A DNA stretch of 64,000 nucleotides from Aulostomus chinensis (GCA_037954235.1 JBBMOA010000004.1:29865420-29929419); one strand, 5' to 3'; positions 21,917-33,109 are shown, counted from the first letter of the stretch. A program made the numbers and translations. Notes: generated from the sequence alone by a model not told the origin.

Positions 21917-24900
21917 TAGGGCTGAACGATCTTAGAAGATATAATTGCCATTTTTCTGGCAGATATTGCGATTTCGATTTTCTTCAAATCAAGCTTCAGT
22001 GCAATATTCACCATGTACAGTAACATTTACAAACATGACAAAATTACATCATAGCATTAAAACATTAAATGCCATTACTCTAATGCAAGAATGAAAACTA
22101 AAGTTAAGAATTGATTTCAAATGGATTTATTGACAAGAAGCATGCATGTACATTCTATGAAGTCCTTGACCAACGGCAGTCATTACAACTGAAACTAAAG
22201 AGCCCTCTTTGGCTGTTAACTTAAAGTAGTGCAAAAAAATCCTTAGTTGTGTTAAGTTAAAAAAGTTAAATAAAATACAAAATCCCCCCCCCCCCCAAAA
22301 AAACTAAATTCAACAATTACCAAATGATCTTGCCCAACAGCCTTACACTCAAGTAGGGAGAGGTCAAGGTCAGTCTTTTATGGCTCAAGGGAGCTAGCTT
22401 ATCAACATCTATAGCAGCAGTGAAAGTACTTTATTCAACCCTACATTAAGAAACCTGGACTCTCTTTTTACAGTAAGTGAAACTGAAAAGTAATGGTAAT
22501 AAAATAACTTGCTAAAATAAAATAACCCTACCTCTTCCCTTCTGAAAAATGTCAGACATTACAATAGGTGGGTTGTTCATTTATGGCTCAGCAGCGACCA
22601 AATATTGCAAATCTATTCTTTAAACAATATAGCAAAAATAGCAAATATCTTTTTTTAAACAAAAGGCTGACGCCACAAGTCAGGGTGAAGTGCAGATCAA
22701 ACAAATAAAATCTCAAGTACTAAATCAACAATAATACTTGCTTTCCTGACATCTCTACGTCACTCTTTACAGATTTTTTTGTCAAGAAAACCAGCATGTC
22801 AACCTTTGATGGTTTTAGACATGAGCGCTGACATGTGACAACATTGCCACTGGCACTAAATCTCTGATGGCGAACTGGTACCTGGTATGCATAGGAATTT
22901 ACGAGCCACTTTGCTCAGCCATGGAAAGTTTACATTTTGCACTCTCCACCAGGCCAGTGGATCGTCCTCTCCATCAATAGTAGGAGTCATCAGGTAGTTG
23001 TCCAGTTCAGCTTTCATGGCATCCTCCAGCTGCGTAGTGGAAGAAGGAGGGACAGCCTTGCTCTTGAAGAAGCCCCCCAATGTCCGCTTCCCCTTCCCTG
23101 TGGTGGATGGCTCTGCCTCTGCTGCACCCTGGGGCATGGGATCAGTGGTGCTGACACGAGCCCTCTTTTCCTGCAAAACACAGAGATAAGAGCTGTCAAA
23201 GTTTTGCAGTCTGCGATTTAGAGCAATTGGGCATTCTATGTAAACATTAAAAAGTGTAATATGTAAATATTGGATTTGATGTGGCATTTTGTATTATTGA
23301 ACTACACAAAGAAACAGGACAAGTTACCTTTTGTGCCACCTGTTCCATTTCAATCTTCACTCTCTTTCTTTGATGTCTGGGACATTCTCTGCACTTGTGT
23401 AGTCAGTCTTGAATCTAGGATCAAGGAAAGAAGTAATGTCCAGTAGCTCCTGTGTGGCTGGGTCGCTGTATTTATCTTCAATGTAGCCAAGAGCTCTTGA
23501 TTTGATTTTCTTGGTAAGATCTGTGTCCTCGTCCCTTTCAGTCAGGGTTGATGTTCTCAGGAGATGGAGAACTGGCTTCAGGTATGACACACTTACATAG
23601 GCTTCACCGGACAGGGCATCTGTAAACTCCTGAGGAGGAGCAAGGGCATTGTTTATCGATTCAAGGACATCTGTGTCCTGCCAAGTGGGGACCAAGTGAC
23701 GTGTCTTCTTGTCTTCAGACAGGACCTGAGACAACACCTTGCTCTGCGCCAACACCCTCCCGATCATTTTTTGCCTTGAGCCCCATCTCGTCGGATATTC
23801 TGTTATCAGTGAGTGCTCTGGTACATTTAATTCTTGCTGTGCCTTTTTCAGTGCTGTTTTCTTTTTCCAGCTATGAGAGAAGACAACCATCTGTTTGCAA
23901 AGTCCTGTTGCCCGTTGAACTCTTGCATCATCTTTAACAGCATTTTCTGGACAAAAAAAGAACAACATTAAATGAGAATTACAGGCTGAAAATGTAAGGA
24001 TCATAATGGTAAACTTTTGCAAGGCAGATTTTCTAGCAAGAGAACAAATTAAAACAAAGTCATTATAGACAACAGTAAGGAAAAAAATTGATCAAATCAA
24101 TTGTAGATGACAAATACTGTTATGTACACACTATTCATCATCTACTATTGATGATAAATAATCTGTTATATTAATTATTCAAAGTTGGTATTTGTAAGGG
24201 TTTCAAAGAAAAACATTAAGAGAAAAGCTATACGGACTATACTGAAAACACGCACACATCATATTAAACCCGTATGAATGGATAAATTAAACACACACAC
24301 ACTCTTACACTTACCAATTGCAAGATACAGCCTGTGTCCAAAACATTGAAGTCTGGTCCATTGATTAAGTTCCACAGCTTTGATGACGTTTGCTGCATTA
24401 TCCGTTGTGATGCACGTCTGGTCCTCTTCTTTCAGACCCCAGTTTGACAGACACACTCGCAAACCCAGGGCAATATTCTCTCCGGTGTGGTCAGTGGGAA
24501 AGTATGCTGTCTGCAGGCAGCGACTTTTCAACTCCAAGTTTTCATTTACGAAATATACAGTCCAACTAAGATATGGCTCGGTCGTTCTGCTTCACCCCCT
24601 ATCAGTAGTTGTGGCATAATACTCCACATTTTTCAGCTCTGTTACCACTTTTTCTTTACACTCCGCGTACAGCTGTGGGACGGTAACCTGGTTGAAGTAG
24701 GTGCGAGAGGGAATCACATATCTTCTGTCCAGCGTGCGGAGGAGGTTTTTAAATCCGTCTTTGGTGACAGTGTTAACAGACACCATGTCCTTCGCAATGT
24801 AGTGTGTTATGGCAGTCGTTATTTCCCGGTGTCTTCTGCTGCTCTTATCATACGGAGTTACACTGGCAAAAGATGCTGTAATTGTAGTCTGTTTGCTACT

Positions 24901-25423
24901 ATGGGCCCAAGTAGTATCTTCGCCAGACCTTTCACCGGACTTTTTTGTCATGCACTCGTCATGCAAATGCCTGTGGTGATTTTTCAAGTGCCGGTATAAA
25001 TTGGTTGTGTTTCCGCTGGATGTTGCAACTTTAGCGTGGCAGGTTTTGCACAGTACCTGTTTCTGGTGCATGTCTGCAGCCTCAAACCCGAAATACTCCC
25101 AAATGACCGACGTGCTGTTTTTCTTGGGGATTAAATCCCCTAACGCCGCTTGTGGTCCAGCTGAAGCCATTTCAGAAATTAAAGAGCAGGTGGAGCAGGT
25201 TATACTGATTGGTTAGCGTGACCTGTCCACCAGCAGCAAGCCGCTTCTGATTGGTGAGTTTGGCAGGATGGTAAGGAGACGGCATGTATGTGTAAAATAG
25301 TTGACACAACAGATCCTGGGTCAGTCAGGAGCACTGCAAAAAAAAACGCAGCTTTGGCGATCACATGATCACGTTATCTGAAATCGCAATTTCGATCAGA
25401 AAACGATAAATCGTTCAGCCCTA
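21917..25423 (-). mobile_element. hAT (Ac-like) DNA transposon, 3,507 bp
   Basis: Terminal inverted repeats are TAGGGCTGAACGAT (21917-21930) and ATCGTTCAGCCCTA (25410-25423), flanked by perfect 8-bp target duplications, the hallmark of hAT elements. The sequence just inside the ends (gcgatttcgattttctt against gaaatcgcaatttcgatc) continues an imperfect inverted repeat. The transposase lies on the minus strand and is broken. The element landed in exon 7 of the EnSpm-borne SAMD3-like gene. Removing it and one GTTCAACG restores that gene's reading frame. Confidence 0.95.
22720..25170 (-). pseudogene. hAT transposase (ZBED1-like), inactivated
   Basis: In healthy elements this enzyme cuts and pastes DNA in the nucleus. 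The N-terminal exon (25170 down to about 24592) has a BED zinc finger (CKTCHAK...LYRHLKNHH). Next come the DDE core with ITTDNAANVIKAV and RLQCFGHRLYLAIG, an exon to about 23353 with PTRWGSRQKM and LDPRFKTDY, and a last exon (from 23170) with the hAT dimerisation motif WLSKVARKFLCIP. Introns end at a gtaagt donor (about 24315) and a tgtccag acceptor (about 23947). Damage: in-frame TGA at 24592-24594, a frameshift near 23357, and another near 22860 after SSPSE. Family length and motif order fit ZBED1-like hAT-Ac proteins. Confidence 0.85.
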
Positions 25424-25431
25424 GTTCAACG
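25424..25431. repeat. hAT target-site duplication, right copy
   Basis: GTTCAACG, identical to 21909-21916. Confidence 0.95.
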
Positions 25432-26676
25432 TCAGTCTAAAACTGCATCAACTTCCCACAACAAAGTGATGCGTAAAGGAGGTCCCACATCGTCAAGGAC
25501 AGTTGGTCCCATTGATGACCAGCAATCAGGAGATGGCTGCACGGAAGCAATGTCTCATCTTCACCACACAACTGACTGTGACTTAGTCTTCCAGAAGATG
25601 AGAGAAACATTCCTCTATCGCCAACAGATGATCCATGATCCACAGCAGTCAGCAGACATTCTCCAAATGTTCCCTCGTTTCTTGGACACTAAAGGACTGG
25701 TAGGAAACAAATACGATTTGAATAATATTTCTTAAAATAAATTTTATTCAATTGATATGATTGTAATGGTTGTTCCCTCCGCTTTACATTAGATTTTGCA
25801 GGATTTCTTGCTGATGTTTGGATGAGAGATTTCATCCAGGTTCCTGGAAAAGTGGACCACCTGCTTTAAAGACAAGATCATCCGAGAGGCCAGGAGCCTG
25901 AGACAGACACCTCTTCTGAAAAAACACCTCAACTCTGCCCTAAATGAAGAGTCTGACACTGCTGATGATGAGCCAGGTCGTATGTTGTTAAGGGTTTGTT
26001 TGCGATATCATAAGTTAGCATACATTTTTAAGCAAATGGGAGTATATCTGATTATTACTGTCGCCTGTTTTTCTTTTAAAATGTAGAGAAAGATATTCTT
26101 AGGTAAAATATATGTTGATTTTTGTCTGCAGAGTGGGACAGTGACATGGCCTCCCTTCTTGTCTTGCTGCATCTGCTTACACCTCAACCAGCTGGACGTA
26201 AGCGGCCAAAAAAGATCAGTGTTGCAGAGGCTGCAGATCATTTAGTTCTATTTCAGAAGGTTTGTAAAAGCCACGTGATCTTTTCCAGTATTTTGTAACA
26301 TTTTTTTCTAGTTAACTGCTTATGTGACAGTGCTTCTCATTGTGTTTCAGGCGTGCCAGAGCTTGGAGGGCCACCTTACCACAGAGCGAAACCCCCAGCC
26401 ATATCTTTTGGCCAGAGGAACCTCACGAGCACAGGTTTTCAGCTTCTACATAGTCTTGGATGGAAAGCTTCTTCCATGTCAGTCAAGTACATCTTTGGGT
26501 GCATTTGATGAGCCGTTCAAGTCTCATTTTGTTTTCAGTCTGAAATATGATGATGCTCTCTCCAGCCTGTACACATTTTTGCAGACTACACTGTACAACA
26601 TTGACATTGGCACAACAGAAGAAACTCCAAGAGTCAAAGAGTTAAGAGCAAAGTTGTTGAACAAGCAGTCGCTAAA

Positions 26677-28989
26677 ATGCTGAGATGTTTCCTCTGTGCG
26701 TCATCCTTTGGTCCAGCTCTGCTCTTGTTCAGGCACCTCAAACTAATTCATGGAATGTATCCAGGGAAAAATTTAAGATGAAAATGTGGTCAAATAGGAT
26801 GCTGCTTGCAGTTCTCAAGTTATTCTGGATTTAGAAGGCACCTCATTAAGATACATGCACCATTTGACAGTCCATGTCTGACAGATCAGACCCCTGTCAG
26901 CCATGACACTGAAGAGCACGATAATTTGAAGTGCTTCAATGATGAAACCCCCTCTGCTTCATCACAACACCAAAATATTGAAGAAGGCTCTTCAGTGCCA
27001 CTAAGCAGCAAGGACATGTGTGCATCAATTATTGCCGAACTTTTAGGAAGTGGTGTACCAAATACTGCCGTACTTTCTACCATTGAGAACTTGGCGGAAT
27101 TTGTTGGAGACTTGCAAACTAATATACAGGAACAAGTGCTGAACTTCATACCAGCCACCAATCCCGCCAGATCGGCCATTGAAGAGTTGTTTAAACACAC
27201 AGACAATCCTTTCAGCCATTTAAATTCAAATAGCAAGTTGGAAAAATATTTCACAGAAAAATGGGATATCATGCAAGCAGTTGAAAAGCGCCTAGGTGTA
27301 AGATTTGATACCAGACGAAACACCAAAACTGGAAACTAGGAGCAAGTTCCAATCATTGACACATTGATCTGCATTCAATAGTTAAAACACTGCAGTTCAT
27401 TTTCACAAATGAAAGTATTTGTGAATTGATGCAAAAATCTACTAGCTGTGACAAATATGAGGACTTGTGTGATGGAAGCTACTTCACAAATCATCCCCTG
27501 TTTTCAAGTGAAAAGTTTGCTCTCCAGTTGTACTTTGATGAATTGGAGTGCGCAAATCCGCCAGGTTCAAAAAAAGGTATCCATAAAGTTGTCTGTCTTT
27601 ACTTCATTTTAAGGAATCTTCCACCCAGGGTGAATTCAGCCTTGATGAACATTCATCTGGTATCATTGTTCCATGCACAAGATGCTAAGAAATATGGTAT
27701 TGATGAAATATTGAAACCCTTAGTAAGAGACCTGAAAATATTAGAAACAGCTGGAGTTGCTGTTCCATTTTCTGAAGTCTGTGTTCGTGGCACTCTTGCA
27801 CAAATGACTGGTGATAACGTGGGTATGCACAGCATTCTTGGATTCATGGAGTCATTTAGTGCAAATCATTTCTGTGGATTTGTCAAAAGTCAGTTTTCTC
27901 AGAAGATGACCCGTGTTTGACTTTAAGATCTGCAGTTTTGAATGACCAACATTTTACTGCTTTGGAAAATGATCCAACAATAACCTCCTTATTTGGCATT
28001 AAGCGGAACAGCATTCTGAACACTTTGCAGTATTTCAGAAAATTATGCTGTTGACATCATGCATGACATTTTGGAGGGGGTTGGTCAATATGAGGCCAGG
28101 TTACTTTTTGAATACCTGATGAAACATTTCATCACTAAAGAAAGCCTGTTGAAGAGGATCTATGCTTTCAAGTATGGCTATTTGGAAAAGAAAAACAAGC
28201 CAACCAATGTTAAGCTTGACTGTGTGGGACATGGACTCGGGTTAAACACATCCCAAAGTCTGTGTTTGATCACAAACATACCCTTAATATTTGGTGACCT
28301 GGTACCAGAGGATGATTTGCACTGGCATTTGATGCTTTTGTTGCTGAACATTATTGACGTTGTGTTTTCATACTCGATCACTGAAGGGATGACTGTGTAT
28401 CTAAAGCATCTTATTATCGAACATCACCAACTCTTCAAAGAATTTTACTCATCAAAAACCTTGATCCCAAAACACCACTTCATGGTCCGCTATCCTCGGT
28501 GCTTCCGAAAAATAGGACCACTTATTCATATCTGGACAATGAGATTCAAAGCTAAACATACATTTTTCAAGGACTGTGATAAGAACTTCAAGAATTTGAC
28601 TGTCTCACTTGCAAGAAAACATCAGTTTGCTGTAGCCTATCATTGGGAATGCTTGGCCTTAAAAGCAGTCAAGTCTGGTCCAATCAAAATGTGTTTACTT
28701 GAAACATCAAGATGTATCTGCATACCTTCACACTGACCCACAGTCCATTGTCAACCTGACAAACTGGGTAAAGTGTGATGGAGTTGAATATCATGTTGGC
28801 CTTTTTGTTTGCATAGGCACTGATGAAAACACGCCTTTGTTCAGCAAAATAACCACTATTATCTTGCATAAAGGTGAAGTGTTTTTTGTTCTGATGGAAC
28901 ATGAAACTTGTTTCCATGACCATTTTCTTGCTTTCCAAGTAAATGAAATCAACCCAAATAAGATTCTGGTTCTGGAAAGAAGGGCCTGA
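26677..28989 (+). pseudogene. EnSpm/CACTA transposase with C2H2 fingers, decayed
   Basis: The start ATG overlaps the previous gene's stop in ATGCTGA (26677-26683). Two C2H2-type fingers come first (CFLCASS...HLKLIH and GCCLQFSSYSGFRRHLIKIH). The catalytic part has motifs of the tnp2-like CACTA family: MTGDNVGMHSILGF (27800-27845), MHDILEGVGQYEARLLFEYL (28059-28118), PKHHFMVRYPRCFRKIGPL and WTMRFKAKHTFF (28468-28570). Breaks: TGA at 26779-26781, TAG at 27337-27339 followed by a frameshift before 27390, and further frameshifts near 27900, 28040 and 28685. The last readable part ends at 28989. It is presumably not functional. Confidence 0.75.
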
Positions 28990-29549
28990 AGACACTTCAA
29001 AGCTTTTGATGCCCAAATGTCCTGTGGGTGTGATTCATGTTTTCATGTTGTGTCAGAGAGTTGTATTATTTGAAGTGTCAAAATGTTTGATAAAGGAAAC
29101 TGAGTGGAATTGATCTTGACTTGTATGTACACGTGTTGAGCTTAATGATGAGTTGAACTGTTTACATTATGTCTGCAATCCTGCATTACAAGGAAGTCAC
29201 ATTTGTTAAATGTGTTCAATATGGCAAGGTTTTTGACAAAGTTTGCACTGGATGGATTTTCTCCAAAGAATTTGTAGAAATCTAGTTGAGATTATTTGTT
29301 GAAAAATTGAAATATGTTTTTGTATAACATTTTGTTTTTTATTTGACTTACATTTTATAACAACGTTTTGCAACTGTTAAGCTGCCATTATAAGTGTCTT
29401 TTGATTTGAGGTTTTACCTTATTTTCTACTTGAAGAACGATGTTGTTGAACAAAGCTCATTGTTAGATAAATGATTTTACCAAAATATAACTTGGTTCAC
29501 AAGTATGTATTCATGCAGCGAAGTGTTGCTGACCTAATGTCTCAATGTT

Positions 29550-29570
29550 TTAAATAAAGAGAGGCATTAA
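29550..29570 (+). terminator. polyadenylation signal after the transposase
   Basis: 'ttttaaataaagag' about 560 bp after the transposase reading frame and inside the 3' end of the element; a plausible 3' end for its transcript. Confidence 0.4.
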
Positions 29571-29619
29571 AGTAATTTATTTGGTGTATTTCATATTTAT
29601 TTTACCTAAAAAAAACATT

Positions 29620-29915
29620 TTAGTGTCTTGAAATATTAACTCCATGAGTGTAAAATACAACACATATTAATAGTTGACTGTTAACACTAAAAAAGAGTTA
29701 ACATAAATGTAACTAAATATAAGAGTTAATTGTACTCTGAATGGGAGTCATTTTTTAACTCCTGTACATGTTCAGTTTTAACTCCTGATAGGAGTTAAAA
29801 GATCAACTCTCAGAAAAGAGTTACTTTAACACAGCCCAAGAGTTTATTCGCTGGTCTCACATGTACACTCAGATTGAGTTGATTTTAACTCACAGAGAGG
29901 TTATTCCCGAAACCT
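29620..29915. repeat. EnSpm subterminal repeat zone
   Basis: The motifs gagtt, gagttaa and their complements aactc and taactcc occur more than ten times here in both orientations. Similar motifs (ggagttt, gactcc, gagtaaaa) occur at 19305-19420 near the other end. In CACTA elements such motifs bind transposase. Confidence 0.6.
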
Positions 29916-30049
29916 AAATTTGCTGTGAGAGCAGCCACCAAAATCTAACTTCAAATGTTGATCAAAGTCTACTGAAGAATTGTTGTTTTTTTAATGTATT
30001 TTCTTTAATTCACATTTTGTCCATAAACTTCATAATCAGAGTCGCCATC

Positions 30050-30750
30050 TCATCACATGACTAAAGTTTGGGTTCTGTATTGGTGGTAAAATATCCTTCC
30101 ATGCCCCTCACTAGTTTGCACACAGAAAAGCATATTTTACTGGTTTCAAATCTCTTAGCGTGTTATCTCACTTAAACCAGCTGTGGCAGCTTTCATTGTG
30201 TGATTGATTTTAAAATATAAATATGGAACAGAACCATTGGAATAAGATGTCAGGACATTTGAAGGAATGTAAATCTCCTGTTGAAATGTTGCAGTGTGCA
30301 GCTGAGGCTCTCTGGCAGTGGCACAAGGAGCCACAATGGCAGAACCTGGACCCTCCTGGAGGAGAACCACAGGTATTTTTTCTTGATGCAGCTCATTTTC
30401 AGCTCTTAACAAAAACTCAGGAGTGATTCAGGAGAAGAGTTTCAGAACAGCCAAGGTTGGGGACTGGAATTTTTAAATTTCCCCTGGAACCAGACAACCT
30501 TGGGAGGTAAAACCTCCAATCATAGCCACTCAGATGCAGCAGCAGAAAGAAGCTGTCATCTACCCTGACAGTCAGAGCATCAAGTCAAGAAAACATCAAC
30601 CATCTTGGAGTTCCAAACCTTCACCTGTCAGATTCAGCTACTTCTTATTGTGGGACTTTAACTTTGAACACAATGGAATTTGGACAAGGAGTTTTCCTTC
30701 AAGTCCAAACATCATCGTCCAGCCTCCAACCAGAGGTCTATGACTATGAT
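30050..30750 (-). repeat. inverted copy of about 51370-52130
   Basis: Matches 51370-52130 in opposite orientation, with an indel near 30405-30425 where 51680-51780 has an extra stretch. No gene is recognised in either copy. Confidence 0.8.
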
Positions 30751-30862
30751 TTGAGGTTTTACCTCCCAAGTTTGTCTGGTTCCAGGTGAATTTTAAAATT
30801 CCAGTCTCCAACCTTGGCTGTTCTGAAACTCTTCTCCTGAATCACTCCTGAGCTGCAGTAAG
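30420..30862. repeat. foldback with arms of about 110 bp
   Basis: 30420-30533 (ggagtgattcaggagaag ... cctccaatcat) is complementary with a few mismatches to 30742-30855 (atgatttgagg ... cttctcctgaatcac), leaving a loop of about 210 bp. The arm tip 'gaagagtttcagaacagcca' also occurs at 31700 and, inverted, near 47765-47785. Confidence 0.75.
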
Positions 30863-30869
30863 AAAAAAT

Positions 30870-31240
30870 ACCAGTGCCCAACCAGATCAACTTCATGGTA
30901 AATGGACTCAATTTTATTTTTCGACCTTATCTGCACTCAAAGCGCTTTACAGTGTAATCTCATTCACACAGGCCTCAAATGCTAATCTTTTGTTATGTTA
31001 GTTGATTTTGTTTTTTTCGTTTACACATTGTCACTTTTTATATGACGTCAATAAAAATGTGTCAACATTGTATGATGTACAATCTACTAAGTGGGTATCA
31101 AGTGATGTTAAAACAACATTTTTTAGGGGTTTAAATCAGTACTTGAAGTAGCCACTGAATTAATATTTACTTCATCGCTTAAGTATCTTTAAAAAAATAA
31201 AATCAAAGTGAGGTACAATCATTGCCCAGCAAAATACAGC
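30870..31240. other. no recognisable feature
   Basis: AT-rich DNA without a gene, RNA or clear repeat match inside the window. Confidence 0.4.
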
Positions 31241-31504
31241 TTACCTATTGAAAGGTGTTTTTATGTTTCATTTTAACTTCTCCCCAGTCCACTCCTCCCC
31301 TGTTGGATGGCACCAGAATGAAAATCAGATTTTATTCCTATTAATATCTACAAGTGTAAGCTACAACCTCTTACAGCTAAATGTTAAATCAATGGAAAAG
31401 TACATTCAAACTTCTGCCTTGACTCAGGTAGCTCCTTTCTCTCATGCCGATTCTCTCTCCTTCGCTGCTGCAGTGGTGCTCCAACTCCACTGTCATGAAA
31501 TAAC

Positions 31505-31765
31505 TTGTTATTTTGTTCTTGGCTGTCATGGTGACTCGTGGTATCGGGGCTCCATTGATGATGGCGTTTTGTCGTGGTTGTGCACGTGTGCAACTCAAGG
31601 TGAACGTACTCACAGTTGATTGAAGCAACTCAGATCAGCTGTTCTGGAACCAGATACTCAGAGTTTCCCATCTCAGAGTGTCAACTCAGGAGTGACTGAG
31701 GAGAAGAGTTTCAGAACAGCCACAGTTGGGGGACTTCCATCCAGCCATCCATTTTCTTTACCTGT
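31505..31765 (+). repeat. inverted copy of about 47730-47990
   Basis: The stretch with 'gtcatggtgactcgtgg' through 'tttcagaacagcca' matches 47730-47990 in reverse orientation. Confidence 0.8.
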
Positions 31766-31973
31766 AAGGGAGTGGAAACAGTTCTGCAAAAATAACAAAA
31801 ATAAACAGCATGTCGTGGTGGAAAATGGTGGATGAGAGGAATCAGAGGACTGAGTCTCAGGTGTCAGATGGGGGATCTCTTTATTCTTAGCGACGATCCC
31901 TCCTAGCAGTGCAGTTAAAGATGTCCTCCCACTGATACAGAATATGACATACCTTTTTATACTGTATTCAGGC

Positions 31974-31977
31974 TGTG

Positions 31978-32017
<40 letters not shown>

Positions 32018-32021
32018 TGTG
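31974..32021. repeat. (TG)n microsatellite
   Basis: TG run with a few interruptions (gcg, ttt), preceded by a 'ggatctctttattc' stretch also found at 54805. Confidence 0.93.
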
Positions 32022-32239
32022 ATGTGATGGCCTTCACACTATCTTCAAGGACCAGAAAGGAATGGGACATTCCCCAATTACACTTATCTTGGACCTTGGC
32101 TGCCTGTGTGTGGCGTCTCTTTACCATGTGTATGTGTGGTGTACTTGCTTTCCCAGATGACTGCCATCTTTGTTATGGGGGTTGACATGTTGAAGTGTCA
32201 GCACAGGTCATAGCGATGAGACTTAACTCTCATTCTCCT

Positions 32240-32373
32240 ACAAGTATTATTTCCACCTCATACTCCTGCATATATTCAAGTGAACAGGGAACACAAATTT
32301 ATGCACAACTTCTCCTGTGTGTTCATCCACAGTCACTAAACAACAACCAAACTAAACAAAAGGGGGTTTGCTA
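32240..32373. repeat. inverted copy of about 47448-47568
   Basis: 'tattatttccacctcatac' through 'aaaagggggtttgc' matches the other locus in reverse orientation. Confidence 0.8.
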
Positions 32374-32429
32374 GCATGGCGATCAGCTGTTGTTCACCAT
32401 CTTATCCAGGTCACATGACTCAGGAGTAG

Positions 32430-32525
32430 CATGGCCGTCTGGCAACCAAAGGGTGGCTGGTTTGATCCTCATTTCCCCCAGTGACCATGTCAAAGTGTCC
32501 TTGAGTAAGAGACTGAACCCCTAAT
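32430..32525 (+). mobile_element. tRNA-derived SINE-like fragment
   Basis: 'gcaaccaaagggtggctgg' with a B-box-like 'ggtttgatcc', followed by 'aagtgtccttgagtaagag' and 'actgaaccccta', is a combination common in teleost tRNA-derived SINEs. Only this part is present. Confidence 0.45.
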
Positions 32526-32527
32526 TG

Positions 32528-32670
32528 AGCATCAAAAGCAGCTCAGACCTGCTGCAGCTCAGCAGACCTCAGCCATTTTTAGGATGTCTCAATGATTCTC
32601 CTTCACGTGATTTTCATTCAGAAACAATAGAATTGTCAAATACCACAACAGTTTTCAGCTTGCTGGTAAA
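32528..32670 (+). repeat. direct copy of about 42242-42385
   Basis: About 143 bp, from 'gcatcaaaagcagctcag' to 'gctggtaaacag', is almost identical to 42242-42385. Confidence 0.85.
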
Positions 32671-32902
32671 CAGTACTTCAACTTCCATTCCACTGTGTAA
32701 TGGCAGTGACTGATGTGTACTATATGCAGTACTAATCAAGTACAGCCCTGACTGATACTTTATCTCCAATGCTAGGAAGGATAAGAATGTTGACATGGAC
32801 CAAGCAGGAATAGAATCTCAAGTCATGTCTACTTTACTGAGCAGCACTCAGTTAATTTCAGGAAACACAAGACATTTTGACCACATGTCAATGAAGTAGT
32901 CA

Positions 32903-33109
32903 GCATCAGATACCATCAGATACCACCAGATACCATCAGATACCACCAGATACCACCAGATACCATCAGATACCACCAGATACCATCAGATACCATCAGA
33001 TACCATCAGATACCATCAGATACCACCAGATACCACCAGATACCATCAGATACCACCAGATACCATCCGATACCATCAGATACCACCAGATACCATCAGA
33101 TACCATCAG
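32903..33109. repeat. 10-bp minisatellite (about 20 copies)
   Basis: Tandem decamer ataccaYcag, where Y alternates between C and T in an irregular order; one unit has 'atccg'. No single-base indels are seen, so the array is in perfect 10-bp register. Confidence 0.97.

Larger units (their letters stand above)
20420..26683 (+). pseudogene. PB1/SAMD3-like multi-exon gene inside the EnSpm element
   Basis: Ten coding exons can be followed: 20420-20500, 20592-20718, 20870-20947, 21072-21223, 21425-21561, 21647-21740, 21852-21916 joined to 25432-25699, 25802-25976, 26132-26259 and 26351-26683. All but the 25976 end have GT-AG borders that look usable and the phases agree. The start (MLIKVKYKGTRKCVK) resembles a PB1 domain. 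Later blocks (IVLLFPSLKDPYSKKGYEHF, LLARGTSRAQVFSFYIVLDG, YNIDIGTTEETPRVKELRA) match the fish family annotated as sterile alpha motif domain-containing protein 3-like. Its role is unknown. Damage: a hAT insertion splits exon 7, and an in-frame TGA lies at 25823-25825 in exon 8 (LLMFG-stop-EISSRFLEKW). Family assignment is from memory of motifs. Confidence 0.65.
19290..29927 (+). mobile_element. EnSpm/CACTA-type DNA transposon, about 10.6 kb, nested with a hAT
   Basis: The element is bounded by 12-bp perfect inverted ends, CACAGCAAATTT (19290-19301) and AAATTTGCTGTG (29916-29927), a CAC..GTG type like CACTA elements. The 3' subterminal 300 bp are full of short gagtt/aactc motifs in both orientations, as in fish EnSpm elements. 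It carries two genes in the same orientation: a PB1/SAMD3-like multi-exon gene (20420-26683) and a C2H2 plus tnp2-like transposase (26677-28989). Both are decayed. A 3.5-kb hAT interrupts the first. No matching 2-3 bp target duplication was seen (atg before, aga after). Confidence 0.75.

Noticed and set aside
31979..32185. Cys/Val-rich frames over TG tracts (also 37509, 38083, 39619)
   Set aside because: Microsatellite translation.
32903..33109. CRISPR-like array
   Set aside because: The units are contiguous 10-mers without spacers in a vertebrate genome: a minisatellite.
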